Notes: generated by a model from the letters alone, not told the origin. A stretch of DNA of 64,000 nucleotides from JBGQBN01 sp041494805 (GCA_041494805.1 JBGQBN010000012.1:1-64000), one strand, 5' to 3'. Positions 1-8,534 are shown, numbered from the stretch's first letter. Numbers and translations: made by a program.

Positions 1-552
1 CGTAGCGACAGCAAGTACCCACACCGGCAGATGTGCTTCCCGAATGTCGTGCAGGCCGCGCCCTAGGAATGATTGCATGAGGAGAGCAGCCAACGACATC
101 AACAGCGCTGGACGGAGCTCACGCCACTTCAGTGAAATCGGCATGAGCTCAGCCATCCTGTAGTGGCCCAACGCCAACGTGATCGCTGCGGGAAAGGCAA
201 CAAATGCCATGAGCTTCACGCTCAGCAGCACGACAGAGTGCAACGGCTCAGTCCTGAAGCGCGCCACGCGACCGAATCCCGACACGAGCACCCATGCGAT
301 CACCACCAGATACATCACCAGAACCGCAGTTTCGATCCCGGGCTGGCGAACAACATGGGGCAGTGCTGACACTCGACGTGTGGACAGCATGGCAAGCGCA
401 GGGAATATCGCCCCGAGAATCACCAGTGCGGCGAGCGCCTCGCTTGCCTCGAACCCCTCAAAGGTCCGCAGCAACATGAGAACCACCGCCCAAAGCGCGA
501 AGTAGGCGCCCACGTAAGTTCTGGGACGGATGGATGAAGCGGAATTCTCCAC
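1..552 (-). CDS. Multi-pass membrane protein, partial (possibly CPBP-type intramembrane protease)
   Basis: An open frame of 184 codons runs without a stop from a GTG at 552 to the left window edge, so the C-terminus is missing. Hydrophobic stretches lie at about residues 13-29, 39-57, 73-93 and 105-128, with another near 148-164, so at least four to five membrane helices are present. The arrangement resembles the N-terminal half of CPBP-family glutamic intramembrane proteases, but the EExxxR catalytic motif would lie outside the window, so this is only a suggestion. GTG 552 is a provisional start; a TTG lies a little upstream. It is transcribed away from the kinase gene at 866. Confidence 0.55.
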   Translation of the reverse strand, partial: MENSASSIRPRTYVGAYFALWAVVLMLLRTFEGFEASEALAALVILGAIFPALAMLSTRRVSALPHVVRQPGIETAVLVMYLVVIAWVLVSGFGRVARFRTEPLHSVVLLSVKLMAFVAFPAAITLALGHYRMAELMPISLKWRELRPALLMSLAALLMQSFLGRGLHDIREAHLPVWVLAVAT

Positions 553-865
553 ATTGTCAGTATACGTACACCATTGCAAGTAGGTTCCGTTGGGAACCCC
601 CAGACTGCAAGCCATTCAACCAGCGGAAGTCCTCGAACCATCGGGGTCATTTGGCCGGTTAACGGGCTATCCGGAAGCAATCCACGTTAACGAAGATGGG
701 CTATCCAAACACCTCACTGCGGATTACTGTTGTAAACAGGCGTTTACACCAACTATCCCCGGTCAATGAGTGTAATGGCGATGTTACGCCAACAACCCTT
801 TGAGACACCGCCAACTCCACAGCTTTCATTGACTTGCCTACGCTTTCGCCATAGCATGCTTGCGC
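553..865. other. Intergenic region holding repeat copy R1a
   Basis: This divergent gap lies between the membrane protein and the kinase. It contains the hairpin repeat at 731-793 and no convincing gene. A promoter for each flanking gene is expected here, but I do not see a clear pair of sigma-70 boxes. Confidence 0.6.
731..793 (+). repeat. R1a: hairpin-bearing dispersed repeat
   Basis: It starts with a perfect 7-bp hairpin, TGTAAAC-AGGC-GTTTACA (731-748). A second, imperfect palindrome follows around GTAATGGCGATGTTAC. The 52 bases 742-793 recur identically at 3724-3775, on the other side of the kinase gene. Related shorter copies lie at 5371-5413, 5701-5737 and 6638-6711. Confidence 0.85.
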
Positions 866-3535
866 GTGATCGGCCAAACCATCTCGCACTACCGCATCGT
901 CGAGAAATTGGGCGGTGGCGGCATGGGGGTGGTCTACAAGGCCGAGGATACGCGGTTGCATCGCTTCGTCGCCCTGAAGTTCCTCCCCACGGAGCTTGCC
1001 CGAGACCCGCAGGCACTCGCCCGTTTCCAACGCGAAGCAGAAGCCGCATCGGCACTGAATCACGCCAATATTTGCACCATTTATGACATCGGTGAGCAGG
1101 AGGGGAAAGCATTCATTGCAATGGAGTTTCTGGACGGCGTGACGCTCAAGCATCGCATTGCGGGAAGGCCCATGGAGACGGATATCTTGCTGAGCCTGGC
1201 GATTGAGATTGCCGACGGGCTCGACGCCGCACATTCCAAGGGGATCGTTCATCGCGACATCAAGCCTGCGAACATCTTTGTCACCGAACGTGGCCACGCC
1301 AAGATTCTCGATTTCGGACTTGCGAAGGTCGCGACGGCGGCCAGTTCGCCGAACCAGATTGCATCGGCGAATACGATGACAGCGGCCGAAGAACAGCACC
1401 TGACCAGCCCCGGTTCTACTCTCGGCACGGTCGCTTACATGTCACCGGAGCAAGCGCGGGCGAAAGAATTGGACGCCCGTACGGATCTGTTCTCGTTTGG
1501 AGCTGTCCTCTATGAGATGGCCACCGCTCAGTTGCCCTTCCGTGGCGAGAGTTCTGCGGTCATCTTCCGCGAGATTCTGGATCGTGACCCAGTCCCCGCG
1601 GTGCGGCTGAATCCTGACTTGCCAGCCGAACTAGAACGGATCATCAACAAGGCACTGGAGAAAGATCGCGAGCTTCGCTACCAGCATGCATCCGAAATGC
1701 GGGCCGACTTGAATCGGTTGAGGCAGCGGAGCGCATCGCACCCATCTGTCGCATTGCCCAAGGCGGCGGCGTCAGAAGCGCTGCCCCGGTGGGCGCATCT
1801 GCGGTGGCTTGCTCTGGGCGCGCTTGCAACCGTGGTGATTATGGTGCTCGCGTTTTGGCTACAGTCACCGCTGCCAGCCCCGAAAGTGTTGAACTACACG
1901 GACCTGACCAGCGATCGGGAGCGGAAGTTTCCTCCCCTGGTCACAGACGGCACGCGGCTATACTTCATGATGCCGCAGAAAGACAAATGGACCCTCGCCG
2001 AAGTCTCCACATCCGGCGGAGAAACGGCCCCCATTCCGTCACACTTAGAGGATATTTGGCTGGATGACATTTCTCCCGATGGGTCCGAGCTGCTGATTGG
2101 TCAATCTCATGAGCAGAGTTCCGACGGGCCCGTTTACACCTTACCCCTGCCAGCCGGCTTGCCCCGTCGCGTAGGAGACATTCTCGCACATGATGCCGGC
2201 TGGTCTCCCACGGGAGAACAGATTGTTTATGCGCGCGGGAATGAATTGCATCTAGCCAAACCCGACGGAAGCGAGTCTCGTAGACTGGTCACCCTTCCAG
2301 GGCCAGCTTTCTCCCCTCGGTGGTCGCCGGATGGGAAAGTGTTACGGTTCACTATAGAGGACGAGAAGACCAGTTCGAGCTCGTTGTGGGAAGTGGCCTC
2401 TGATGGAACTCGCCTGCATCCTCTGCTTCCCGGGTGGAGCAATTCCCCTTCAGAGTGCTGCGGGAACTGGACTATTGATGGGAGCTACTTCGTTTTTCGG
2501 TCGGAGAGAGTGGCAAATACGAGTAACCTTTGGGCGATTCGAGAAAAGAGTGGGTTTCTCCGCGGAAACCATTCGGAGCCGGTACAGTTGACCACCGGCC
2601 CGACAATGATGCATGCCCTAGTGCCGAGCCGGGATGGAAAGAAGCTCTTTGCGATCGGGGGGGCTCCCCTTGGCGAGCTCGTCCGGTACGACGCAAAGTC
2701 TCAGCAATTCTTGCCCTTCCTTTCCGGCATATCGGCCATCCAACTGGCATTTTCCAAGGATGGGCAATGGGTCGCGTATGTTAGCTACCCCGATGGGACG
2801 TTGTGGCGCAGCAAGGTGGACGGCACGGAGCGCCTCCAGCTCAGTTCTCCCCCGATGGCACCGTGGCAACCCCAATGGGCGCCCGACGGAAAGCAGATTG
2901 CATTCGCCGCCTATGTGCCGGGCAGACCAAACCATATTTACACCGTGTCGGCGGACGGAGGGGCTCCCAAAGAACTGACGAAGGGGGAACGCGATGAAGT
3001 TTTCCCCAACTGGTCGCCGGATGGCAATTCCTTGATCTTCGGAAACGCGCTATGGGAATTGGAGGGGTCGGCTCCTACCGCCATCTATCTCCTCGATGTG
3101 AAGTCCGGCCACATCACCACGCTCGGCGGCTCTGCCGGGACTTGGTTTCCCAGACTCTCGCCAGACGGCGCCTTCATTGCCGCTCTTTCAAAGGCTGGCC
3201 ATCTCGAACTGTTTGAGTGGAAGACTCAGAAATGGACCGAGATCACCCAATCGAGTCTGATAACGAACAACTGTCCGACTTGCGTAATTCCCCTAAACTG
3301 GTCGCATGATGGCAGATATGTGTACTTCAACTCTGCCGCCGAAGGTGAACCGGCAATTTATCGTCTGCAAATCAAAAATCATAGGGTAGAGCGCGTGGCC
3401 AGCCTGGCCAACATTAAGCGCCCAAACACGGCAAGTTTCGGCGCTTGGACGGGTCTGGCTCCCGATGATTCTCCGCTGGCTCTCCGTGACATCAGCAGTT
3501 ATGAGATTTACGCGTTGGACTGGCAGCTACCCTAG
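866..3535 (+). CDS. Transmembrane Ser/Thr protein kinase with C-terminal PD40/TolB-like beta-propeller
   Basis: Numbered from an upstream TTG at 860 (891 residues), the PknB-type kinase domain has the Gly loop GGGGMG (18-23), ATP-binding Lys40, HRDIKPAN with catalytic Asp133, DFG at 151-153 and MSPEQ at 194-198, so it should be active. A single helix near 315-335 separates it from about 550 residues containing repeated blades of the type WSPDG, WAPDG and LSPDG, a WD40-like propeller that should lie outside the membrane and sense a ligand or partner. I favour the GTG at 866 because it gives an N-terminus like that of the second kinase (MIG-TISHYR). The gene stands alone and is bracketed by 52-bp direct repeats. 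Its substrate cannot be read from the sequence. Confidence 0.93.
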   Translation: MIGQTISHYRIVEKLGGGGMGVVYKAEDTRLHRFVALKFLPTELARDPQALARFQREAEAASALNHANICTIYDIGEQEGKAFIAMEFLDGVTLKHRIAGRPMETDILLSLAIEIADGLDAAHSKGIVHRDIKPANIFVTERGHAKILDFGLAKVATAASSPNQIASANTMTAAEEQHLTSPGSTLGTVAYMSPEQARAKELDARTDLFSFGAVLYEMATAQLPFRGESSAVIFREILDRDPVPAVRLNPDLPAELERIINKALEKDRELRYQHASEMRADLNRLRQRSASHPSVALPKAAASEALPRWAHLRWLALGALATVVIMVLAFWLQSPLPAPKVLNYTDLTSDRERKFPPLVTDGTRLYFMMPQKDKWTLAEVSTSGGETAPIPSHLEDIWLDDISPDGSELLIGQSHEQSSDGPVYTLPLPAGLPRRVGDILAHDAGWSPTGEQIVYARGNELHLAKPDGSESRRLVTLPGPAFSPRWSPDGKVLRFTIEDEKTSSSSLWEVASDGTRLHPLLPGWSNSPSECCGNWTIDGSYFVFRSERVANTSNLWAIREKSGFLRGNHSEPVQLTTGPTMMHALVPSRDGKKLFAIGGAPLGELVRYDAKSQQFLPFLSGISAIQLAFSKDGQWVAYVSYPDGTLWRSKVDGTERLQLSSPPMAPWQPQWAPDGKQIAFAAYVPGRPNHIYTVSADGGAPKELTKGERDEVFPNWSPDGNSLIFGNALWELEGSAPTAIYLLDVKSGHITTLGGSAGTWFPRLSPDGAFIAALSKAGHLELFEWKTQKWTEITQSSLITNNCPTCVIPLNWSHDGRYVYFNSAAEGEPAIYRLQIKNHRVERVASLANIKRPNTASFGAWTGLAPDDSPLALRDISSYEIYALDWQLP

Positions 3536-3647
3536 CGGCGCCGTTGTCGGCAAGGCTCTGGAACCGCTCCGCGAAGGAAAAGGCGTGGTTCAGGTGCTTG
3601 TGACGCTGCAGTAGGGAATGCAGAACGCTGTGGTTACAACGAAAGCC

Positions 3648-3678
3648 AAGGCCGCTCGACTCCGGGCGGCTTTTCCTT
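3648..3678 (+). terminator. Possible intrinsic terminator of the kinase gene
   Basis: The arms AAGGCCGC and GCGGCTTTT form a GC-rich stem followed by a short T run. It lies about 115 bp after the kinase stop, which is far, so confidence is moderate. Confidence 0.45.
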
Positions 3679-3715
3679 AGCATCGCGACGAGGTTGGGAG
3701 CGCGATAACTGTCGA

Positions 3716-3775
3716 AACCAGGTGTTTACACCAACTATCCCCGGTCAATGAGTGTAATGGCGATGTTACGCCAAC
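3716..3775 (+). repeat. R1b: second copy of the hairpin repeat, downstream of the kinase
   Basis: Bases 3724-3775 match 742-793 exactly over 52 positions and lie in the same orientation. The first hairpin is damaged here: the left arm has changed, while the GTTTACA arm is kept. Confidence 0.85.
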
Positions 3776-3922
3776 GATCTGCGGACTAGGGGCGTTTCCG
3801 GACTTCCGAGCAACGCTTACTCACTCCGCCCGCAACATGGAGAACCTGCGTTTCGTTTTGAGTTTTGGCCCAAGAATCTCAAGCACGCTATTCAGGCCAT
3901 CTCTGCCGAAGACCTCCACGCA

Positions 3923-5137
3923 TCAATGCCTACCCTCCGGCGAGGAGTTCAGGAAGGCAATCAGGTCTCCCAGGTCGCTCTCCGCCAACTGGGGCCAGGA
4001 GAGCCCGAGTTGCTGCGTTTTGCGATACATCTCCGGGCCGTGGCGCCAGAGCGCCGCCGCCAGGGTGATGGAGGTGAAGACCTGATCGCGCCCGCGGAGA
4101 GCCGGGCCTGACGCCGTGCCTTCCGCCCCCGGGCCGTGACAGCGCGAACAACCACGCTGCTTGAACAAGCCCTCTCCCAGTTGAGGCGAGCCGGTTGGTT
4201 CGAAATAGCCCAAGCTGTTGAAAAAGGCCATCAGGTCAGCCATCTCGTGCGGCTTGAACTTGGGACGCTCCACCTTCTGCGTCTGCATCGCCCGAAGCAT
4301 TGCTGGGGAGTGGTTCCACATCACCCCGGCAAATTGCGATAAGGTGGCTGGCAACTGGCGCCGCGAGGCAAAGTCGGGACCGATCCGCCCGCCTTGTCCG
4401 CGCACCGAGTGACACGTAATGCACCCTTTGCTTTGGAAAATCTTCCATCCGCGCCCGGGATCTGCCGGCAGAAGTTCGCGCTCCCGGCGAGGAGCGTTGC
4501 ACACCTCGCGGATATAGGCCAGCAGGTCCGTCATCTCGCTTCCCTGGAACTGGGGCCACTCCATCCCGATGCGCTGCATGGTCGCTTCCATGGCGGGAGC
4601 GTGATTCCACATGGTTTCCGCCCACTCGATAGGCGTATCCACGCCTTGAATGGTGGAGAGATCCGGCCCGCTGGTGCCGCCGCGCCCAGCAACCGCGTGA
4701 CAGTGAATGCACCCCTTGTTCCTCAACAGTTGCTGTCCACGTCCCACATTGCCAGGTTCATCCTCGTAGCAGGCGATGTACAAAAACGCGAACAGGTCGA
4801 CCATCTCCTCCTCGGTGAGGACAGGTGGCGTCACCTTCTCCCTTTGCATACGCTCCCACATGCGTGGTGCGTGGTTCCACATAGCGGTCACCAGTTGGCT
4901 GAGACCAGACTGTGTTGCCGCAACACCCAAGTCCGGGCCGATGTCCATCTGGCTCACGCTGTGACATCGGGGGCAGCCTTTCCGCTCAAAGATCCAGGCG
5001 CCGGTTTGCGGATCGCCCATCAGGAACGTCACCAACCGTTTGCTCTGCCTCTGCCGCCACGTGAGCACCAGGACCAGCAAAGTGGTCGCCGCCAACGCTG
5101 CCAGCAACCAAATGACGAGTTGTCGTCTCGTGCTCAA
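3923..5137 (-). CDS. Membrane-anchored tetrahaem c-type cytochrome of four tandem monohaem domains
   Basis: The protein has 404 residues from a TTG start. An N-terminal helix (about 8-26) anchors it, with the rest expected in the periplasm. Four haem-c motifs, CPRCH, CIHCH, CITCH and CSRCH, are spaced about 100 residues apart. Each opens a class-I-like domain that ends in a repeated block (MWNHAPRM, MWNHAPAM, MWNHSPAM, LWRHGPEM) followed by an E-MxDLxAF element; a Met there is a plausible axial ligand. The unit therefore looks like one cytochrome domain copied four times. Such proteins carry electrons between membrane complexes and periplasmic or outer-membrane acceptors; the actual partner is unknown. 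A TATAAT-like box (5179-5184, minus strand) lies just upstream. Confidence 0.9.
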   Translation of the reverse strand: MSTRRQLVIWLLAALAATTLLVLVLTWRQRQSKRLVTFLMGDPQTGAWIFERKGCPRCHSVSQMDIGPDLGVAATQSGLSQLVTAMWNHAPRMWERMQREKVTPPVLTEEEMVDLFAFLYIACYEDEPGNVGRGQQLLRNKGCIHCHAVAGRGGTSGPDLSTIQGVDTPIEWAETMWNHAPAMEATMQRIGMEWPQFQGSEMTDLLAYIREVCNAPRRERELLPADPGRGWKIFQSKGCITCHSVRGQGGRIGPDFASRRQLPATLSQFAGVMWNHSPAMLRAMQTQKVERPKFKPHEMADLMAFFNSLGYFEPTGSPQLGEGLFKQRGCSRCHGPGAEGTASGPALRGRDQVFTSITLAAALWRHGPEMYRKTQQLGLSWPQLAESDLGDLIAFLNSSPEGRH

Positions 5138-5491
5138 CGTTAGCCGGAATTTCTTTTTTGACTTCGAAAACGGCAGCGATTATACCCCCGAATCGCCTGC
5201 TCCGACGGTGTTGAGACGATTTTCATCCGGAGCGCCCCCAACGGTCTGCGGTCTGCGATCCGCGCCAGCACAGCCCGAAATTGCCCCAGATTCCAGCCCG
5301 CTTTTGCAACGCCTCTCCTTACCCCAACCCCGCAGGCTGGGGAGGGCATCGGCCCTAGACTGGAGAGGTCGCTGGTGAAATGGCGGTGTTACTTCAACTA
5401 TCAGCCAGGACCTGGATTTTACAGTCTGTGATGCAGGTCACATACGACTTCTCTAAGGTGTCCTAAACTCCCACCAAATTGAGGTGAGAGG
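5138..5491. other. Intergenic region with repeat R1d
   Basis: This 354-bp divergent gap lies between the cytochrome and the 63-aa protein. It contains a minus-strand TATAAT-like box at 5179-5184, without a good -35, and the repeat at 5371-5413. No further gene is seen. Confidence 0.55.
5371..5413 (+). repeat. R1d: partial copy of the hairpin repeat
   Basis: It shares GGTGAAATGGCG-TGTTAC-TCAAC and a trailing CCAGGACCTGG with the copy at 6638-6711. The first hairpin is absent. Confidence 0.7.
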
Positions 5492-5683
5492 ATGCAACAA
5501 CCAGTACTAGCGCAGGCTATCGAGAAGCTCGCCCGAGTCGGCGAGCAGGCTGGGATCACCGTCGAGGACATGATCCAGATTCTCAACGCGGGCGTAAGCG
5601 TGGAAACCTTGCTCGACCTCATCGAGCGGAGTCTTCAGGCTCCCCGAGAGGGAACTCGTCGCTCCTCCCGCTGGATCATCTAG
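5492..5683 (+). CDS. Small hypothetical protein (63 aa), predicted helical
   Basis: The ATG is preceded by a good ribosome-binding site (GAGGTGAGAGG directly upstream), which argues for a real gene despite its size. The predicted protein is soluble and mostly amphipathic helix: residues 4-20, then a helix with VEDMIQILNAG, then VETLLDLIERSL. The tail is basic (RRSSR). I recognise no domain. It stands alone between two R1 repeats, and its role is unknown. Confidence 0.65.
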   Translation: MQQPVLAQAIEKLARVGEQAGITVEDMIQILNAGVSVETLLDLIERSLQAPREGTRRSSRWII

Positions 5684-5700
5684 CCGATTTCGAACAACTG

Positions 5701-5737
5701 AGAATTACTGGTGTAATGGCGATTTTACGACAGCAAT
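5701..5737 (+). repeat. R1e: partial copy of the hairpin repeat
   Basis: A degenerate copy of the second half of R1 (ACTGGTGTAATGGCGATTTTACG). It lies directly after the 63-aa gene. Confidence 0.55.
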
Positions 5738-5852
5738 CTGTTTGGGTGGTAAGTCGCTGCCGCAAAGGTGAAACCTGATAGGTCAAAACCACGACCTATA
5801 GGTGCCATACACCTCGGTCACTTTGGTCGTGATACCGCTGTTCGCTAGAATC

Positions 5853-6569
5853 ATGCAAATGGGCTTAGTGTGCTTGATCGTGACTGGCGATACTACCCTG
5901 TTAGGTCAGATCAAATCAGAATTCAATGCGCACGTAGCTTCGCTTGATTTCCGTCAGGATTCTGCAAGCGCGACAGAACTCGCCTCCCGCCGTCATTTGG
6001 ACGGACTTATCGTCGACTGTGATGATGTAGCCGGAGGCATAGAGACGCTCTCTAAGGTACGAAACAGCCGCTCAAATAAGGAAACCCTGATTGTCGCGGT
6101 TGTAAATGGCTCAACCAGCGTAGAAAAGGCTCTTGATTTAGGGGCAAACTTCGTACTCTGCAAGCCGATTCAGGAAACTCGACTGCGTGCCGTCCTGGAT
6201 ATCGCCCTTCCCAAGATGGAGCGTGAACATCGCCGGTATTTCCGATACGACATAGATTTGCCCGTGACGCTTCGGAATCATCTTGGGCAATCTGTCGCCG
6301 CTAGGATGAAGAACGTGAGCGAGGGCGGACTGGCCATCAAACTGGTTGATCCAGTGCATTTCAAAGGAGTCGTTCCGGTAGAATTCGACGTTCCAAGCAT
6401 TGTGCCACAGCCTTTCCGTGCCAAAGCTGATATTGTTTGGAGCGACTCTTTTGAAATGGGCTTGCGCTTCTTGCACATCGAAAAAGGCTCGCGAGTTACC
6501 CTCCAGTCCTGGCTGAATTTGTTAGAGGCACAATGTCAGTTCCGTGAGTCAATAACTGGCCGCGACTAA
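5853..6569 (+). CDS. Receiver-like domain fused to a PilZ domain
   Basis: Two domains are visible. The N-terminal 120 residues have a CheY-like pattern, with GLIVDCDD carrying the candidate phospho-Asp and a C-terminal LCKP motif with the conserved Lys. The C-terminal half begins with RRYFRYDIDLPV and contains NVSEGGL, the RxxxR-like and (D/N)xSxxG signatures of PilZ, which bind cyclic di-GMP in many family members. The first PilZ arginine cluster is not an exact match, so ligand binding is uncertain. The open frame extends to 5802, but ATG 5853 starts directly before the first receiver strand and is preferred. A role in motility, exopolysaccharide or similar output is inferred from the family only. 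Confidence 0.82.
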   Translation: MQMGLVCLIVTGDTTLLGQIKSEFNAHVASLDFRQDSASATELASRRHLDGLIVDCDDVAGGIETLSKVRNSRSNKETLIVAVVNGSTSVEKALDLGANFVLCKPIQETRLRAVLDIALPKMEREHRRYFRYDIDLPVTLRNHLGQSVAARMKNVSEGGLAIKLVDPVHFKGVVPVEFDVPSIVPQPFRAKADIVWSDSFEMGLRFLHIEKGSRVTLQSWLNLLEAQCQFRESITGRD

Positions 6570-6637
6570 ATTGTCCCTCTTCCGCGCAGCCGCGTGTCGA
6601 GAACCTCGCTCATTGTGTCATCATCCGAGATTGTTGT

Positions 6638-6711
6638 TGTAAACAGGCGTTTACACCACTTGACCCGGTTACTGGTGAAATGGCGATGTTACATCAACAA
6701 TCCAGGACCTG
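6638..6711 (+). repeat. R1c: hairpin repeat with intact first stem
   Basis: TGTAAAC-AGGC-GTTTACA is intact at 6638-6655. The second half (ACTGGTGAAATGGCGATGTTAC) and the tail CCAGGACCTGG resemble R1d. Confidence 0.8.
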
Positions 6712-6910
6712 GTAGCCTCTGGGATAGTTTCCGAGTCGTCGACAAATCGTCCAGAACTAGTCCGACGGGAACGGAACGATGGCCAACGAGCCCGGTTCGT
6801 GACCAGGCAAGCCCAAACAGGCCAAGAAATCGACTCTCGCATTTATGCTCCAGTTTTGGAGCAAAAAGTATGAATCAGCCGGCGCGCCTGTGAGCGGCAA
6901 ACAAAGAGCA

Positions 6911-6939
6911 AGAACAAAGGAGCCGCATCGAGCGGCTCC
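6911..6939 (-). terminator. Intrinsic terminator of the cupin gene
   Basis: Read on the minus strand, GGAGCCGC-TCGAT-GCGGCTCC forms a perfect 8-bp stem followed by TTTGTTCTT. It lies about 24 bp past the stop of the cupin gene. Confidence 0.7.
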
Positions 6940-6962
6940 CTACTTCGAAGGTGAATTCGATC

Positions 6963-7643
6963 CTACTTCGGCTCCACTAGGATGACCTCCGATGGTGAGT
7001 CGCCATGGTTCTGCGGCAGGTGGCTTTCTCCAGGCATGACGTTCACGTCGCCGGGCTTGCCCGGACTCTCCCGCGTCGTTCCGTCGGGCAGCGTGAAGGC
7101 GAAATTTCCCCCGCTCAGGTTAATGGCGATCAGTCGCGGATGGCTGTGCATCACGGACTTTTCGCCCGGACCGTAGCGCACGCGTATCACCCGCGCCCGG
7201 TCGTTTTCCATTTCCATCTTGTAGTGCTTCGGATCAAGCTTGGTGGAGTCGTCCTCGCTCTCTTTCGCAGCTGCCATTACTACGCCCGGCTTCTCCTTGA
7301 ACTCGATCAGGATCACCTCGGTCGGCTTGCTGCCGATATTTTCGGGCGTGTGCGTAAACGGCTCCGCCCACACGACATCGCCGGCCTTGCGGGGACCCTG
7401 CGGCGCATTACCCGCAGATACATTCTGCTTTAACGTGCTGTCGGTCAGAAATACTGCAACAGCGTTGGGGTGACTATGCGTCACCGACTTCTCGCCAGGC
7501 GGGAAGGTGATGCGCAGCACCCGGACCTGATTGTCTTCGAATTCCACCTTGTGATGCTTGGGATCCACTTTTACGGGGTCCTGCGCGAGTCCAACTCCCG
7601 CGAGTAGCAGTACCGCAACCGTCACACACATCAGACGTCTCAT
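6963..7643 (-). CDS. Secreted tandem double-cupin protein
   Basis: The 226-residue product starts with a signal peptide (about 1-20, ending GVGLAQ) and has two homologous cupin modules (about 24-120 and 133-225). Each contains a PGEKS-(V/T)-HSHP metal-binding core (THSHPNAV and MHSHPRLI), so both metal sites look intact; the later His is less clear in the second module. The start is supported by AGAGGAGGGC just before the ATG. Cupins of this sort bind a metal ion and small polar ligands, and no enzymatic activity can be assigned. The internal duplication is obvious from the repeated DPKH(H/Y)K opening of each module. Confidence 0.85.
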   Translation of the reverse strand: MRRLMCVTVAVLLLAGVGLAQDPVKVDPKHHKVEFEDNQVRVLRITFPPGEKSVTHSHPNAVAVFLTDSTLKQNVSAGNAPQGPRKAGDVVWAEPFTHTPENIGSKPTEVILIEFKEKPGVVMAAAKESEDDSTKLDPKHYKMEMENDRARVIRVRYGPGEKSVMHSHPRLIAINLSGGNFAFTLPDGTTRESPGKPGDVNVMPGESHLPQNHGDSPSEVILVEPK

Positions 7644-7983
7644 ATGCCCTCCTCTTCAAGCGGCGGGAGAATGCTACACCCGCCACGCCTATCGCGCAAA
7701 GCTTGGGAGATAAGGCGATTTCCGTTCCTCTCCCATCACGGCGTACTCGGATACGACCGGATTGTCGAAGAGTTGCCGACAATCCGAGAATTGTCCCATG
7801 GTGGCTTCGAACCGAAATGCCGAGCGCGGCCACTTCTACGGAAAACAGCGCCAAGTAAGCCGTACGCACTTGACATGAGATGATTTCAGTGAAGCCGCTG
7901 GCGCGATTACACCAACTTGCTCTACGACCCATGTTCCCGGATACACTGAAAGCTCAGCACGGTAAGTGCTCACCCAAAGTGCT
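7644..7983. other. Intergenic region, nothing recognisable
   Basis: A 340-bp divergent gap upstream of the cupin gene. I see no gene, repeat or clear promoter here. Confidence 0.4.
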
Positions 7984-8148
7984 ATGCGAATCCTTGTGAT
8001 TGGCGGAAACGGATTCATCGGCTCACCGCTTGTGCGGGAGCTGCGCGATTCTGGCCATGAAGTCGCCGTGTTTCATCGCCGCCGTGATGCTGGTCTTGGC
8101 GATGTGGAGCAGATCCAGGGGGACCGCAATCGGCTTGTGGAGTACCGC
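7984..8148 (+). pseudogene. 5' fragment of an NAD-dependent epimerase/dehydratase gene
   Basis: The ATG at 7984 begins a typical Rossmann start: MRILVIGGNGFIGSPLVREL, then SGHEVAVFHRR, with the GxxGxxG NAD-binding motif of extended SDR epimerases. Family members have about 300 residues. Here similarity stops after about 50-55 residues and the frame ends at 8163. The 3' part has been replaced by the start of another gene running the opposite way. Confidence 0.75.
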
Positions 8149-8453
8149 ACCCCCGGCAGATAAAGCGGCTGGGCGTAAGTCAAGCCATCCAGGGGATGGG
8201 AAAACAGTTTGCCAAACGGGGCCGGGTTAACATTCGCCGGTGTAAGTATGGTTTCATTCGCGTTCAGGCCCTGGCGGGTGTTGTCATTGTGGTAGGTGGT
8301 GACGCTGACCAACGTGGAGGCCGATGGAGACCTTAGAGTAAGGACCGAAGCTGCCAGCATCAGGACGACAAGACAAAGGGCCAGCCGCATGGAAGCAGAC
8401 CAACTGGCTGGACGCCATCCTGAATTTTTAGAGGCAAAGAAGTTAGCGTGCAT
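8137..8453 (-). pseudogene. 5' fragment of a secreted quinoprotein-like gene
   Basis: The minus-strand frame has a signal-like helix (ALCLVVLMLAASVL). It then has the opening of the acidobacterial PQQ-propeller-like family: YHNDN-RQG-N-NE, LTP-NVN, FGKLF and YAQPLYLPGV. The normal proteins continue for several hundred residues. Here the match breaks directly after LPGV, near 8137-8148, at the same place where the epimerase fragment ends. Confidence 0.65.
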
Positions 8454-8534
8454 AGCGTTCTCCTTGTCCTACTATTCCTGCGTTCTGTCATCAGTTTCAT
8501 TGAGATTTCCGCACACCGATTTCTGGCACAACTC

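Larger units (their letters stand above)
3536..3922. other. Intergenic region after the kinase
   Basis: This 387-bp convergent gap contains a terminator-like hairpin at about 3650-3677 and repeat R1b at 3724-3775. I see no coding region with a ribosome-binding site here. Confidence 0.6.
6570..6962. other. Intergenic region with repeat R1c and a terminator
   Basis: A convergent 393-bp gap. It contains the best-preserved second copy of the R1 hairpin (6638-6655) and a terminator hairpin for the cupin gene (6911-6939, minus). No gene is seen. Confidence 0.6.
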
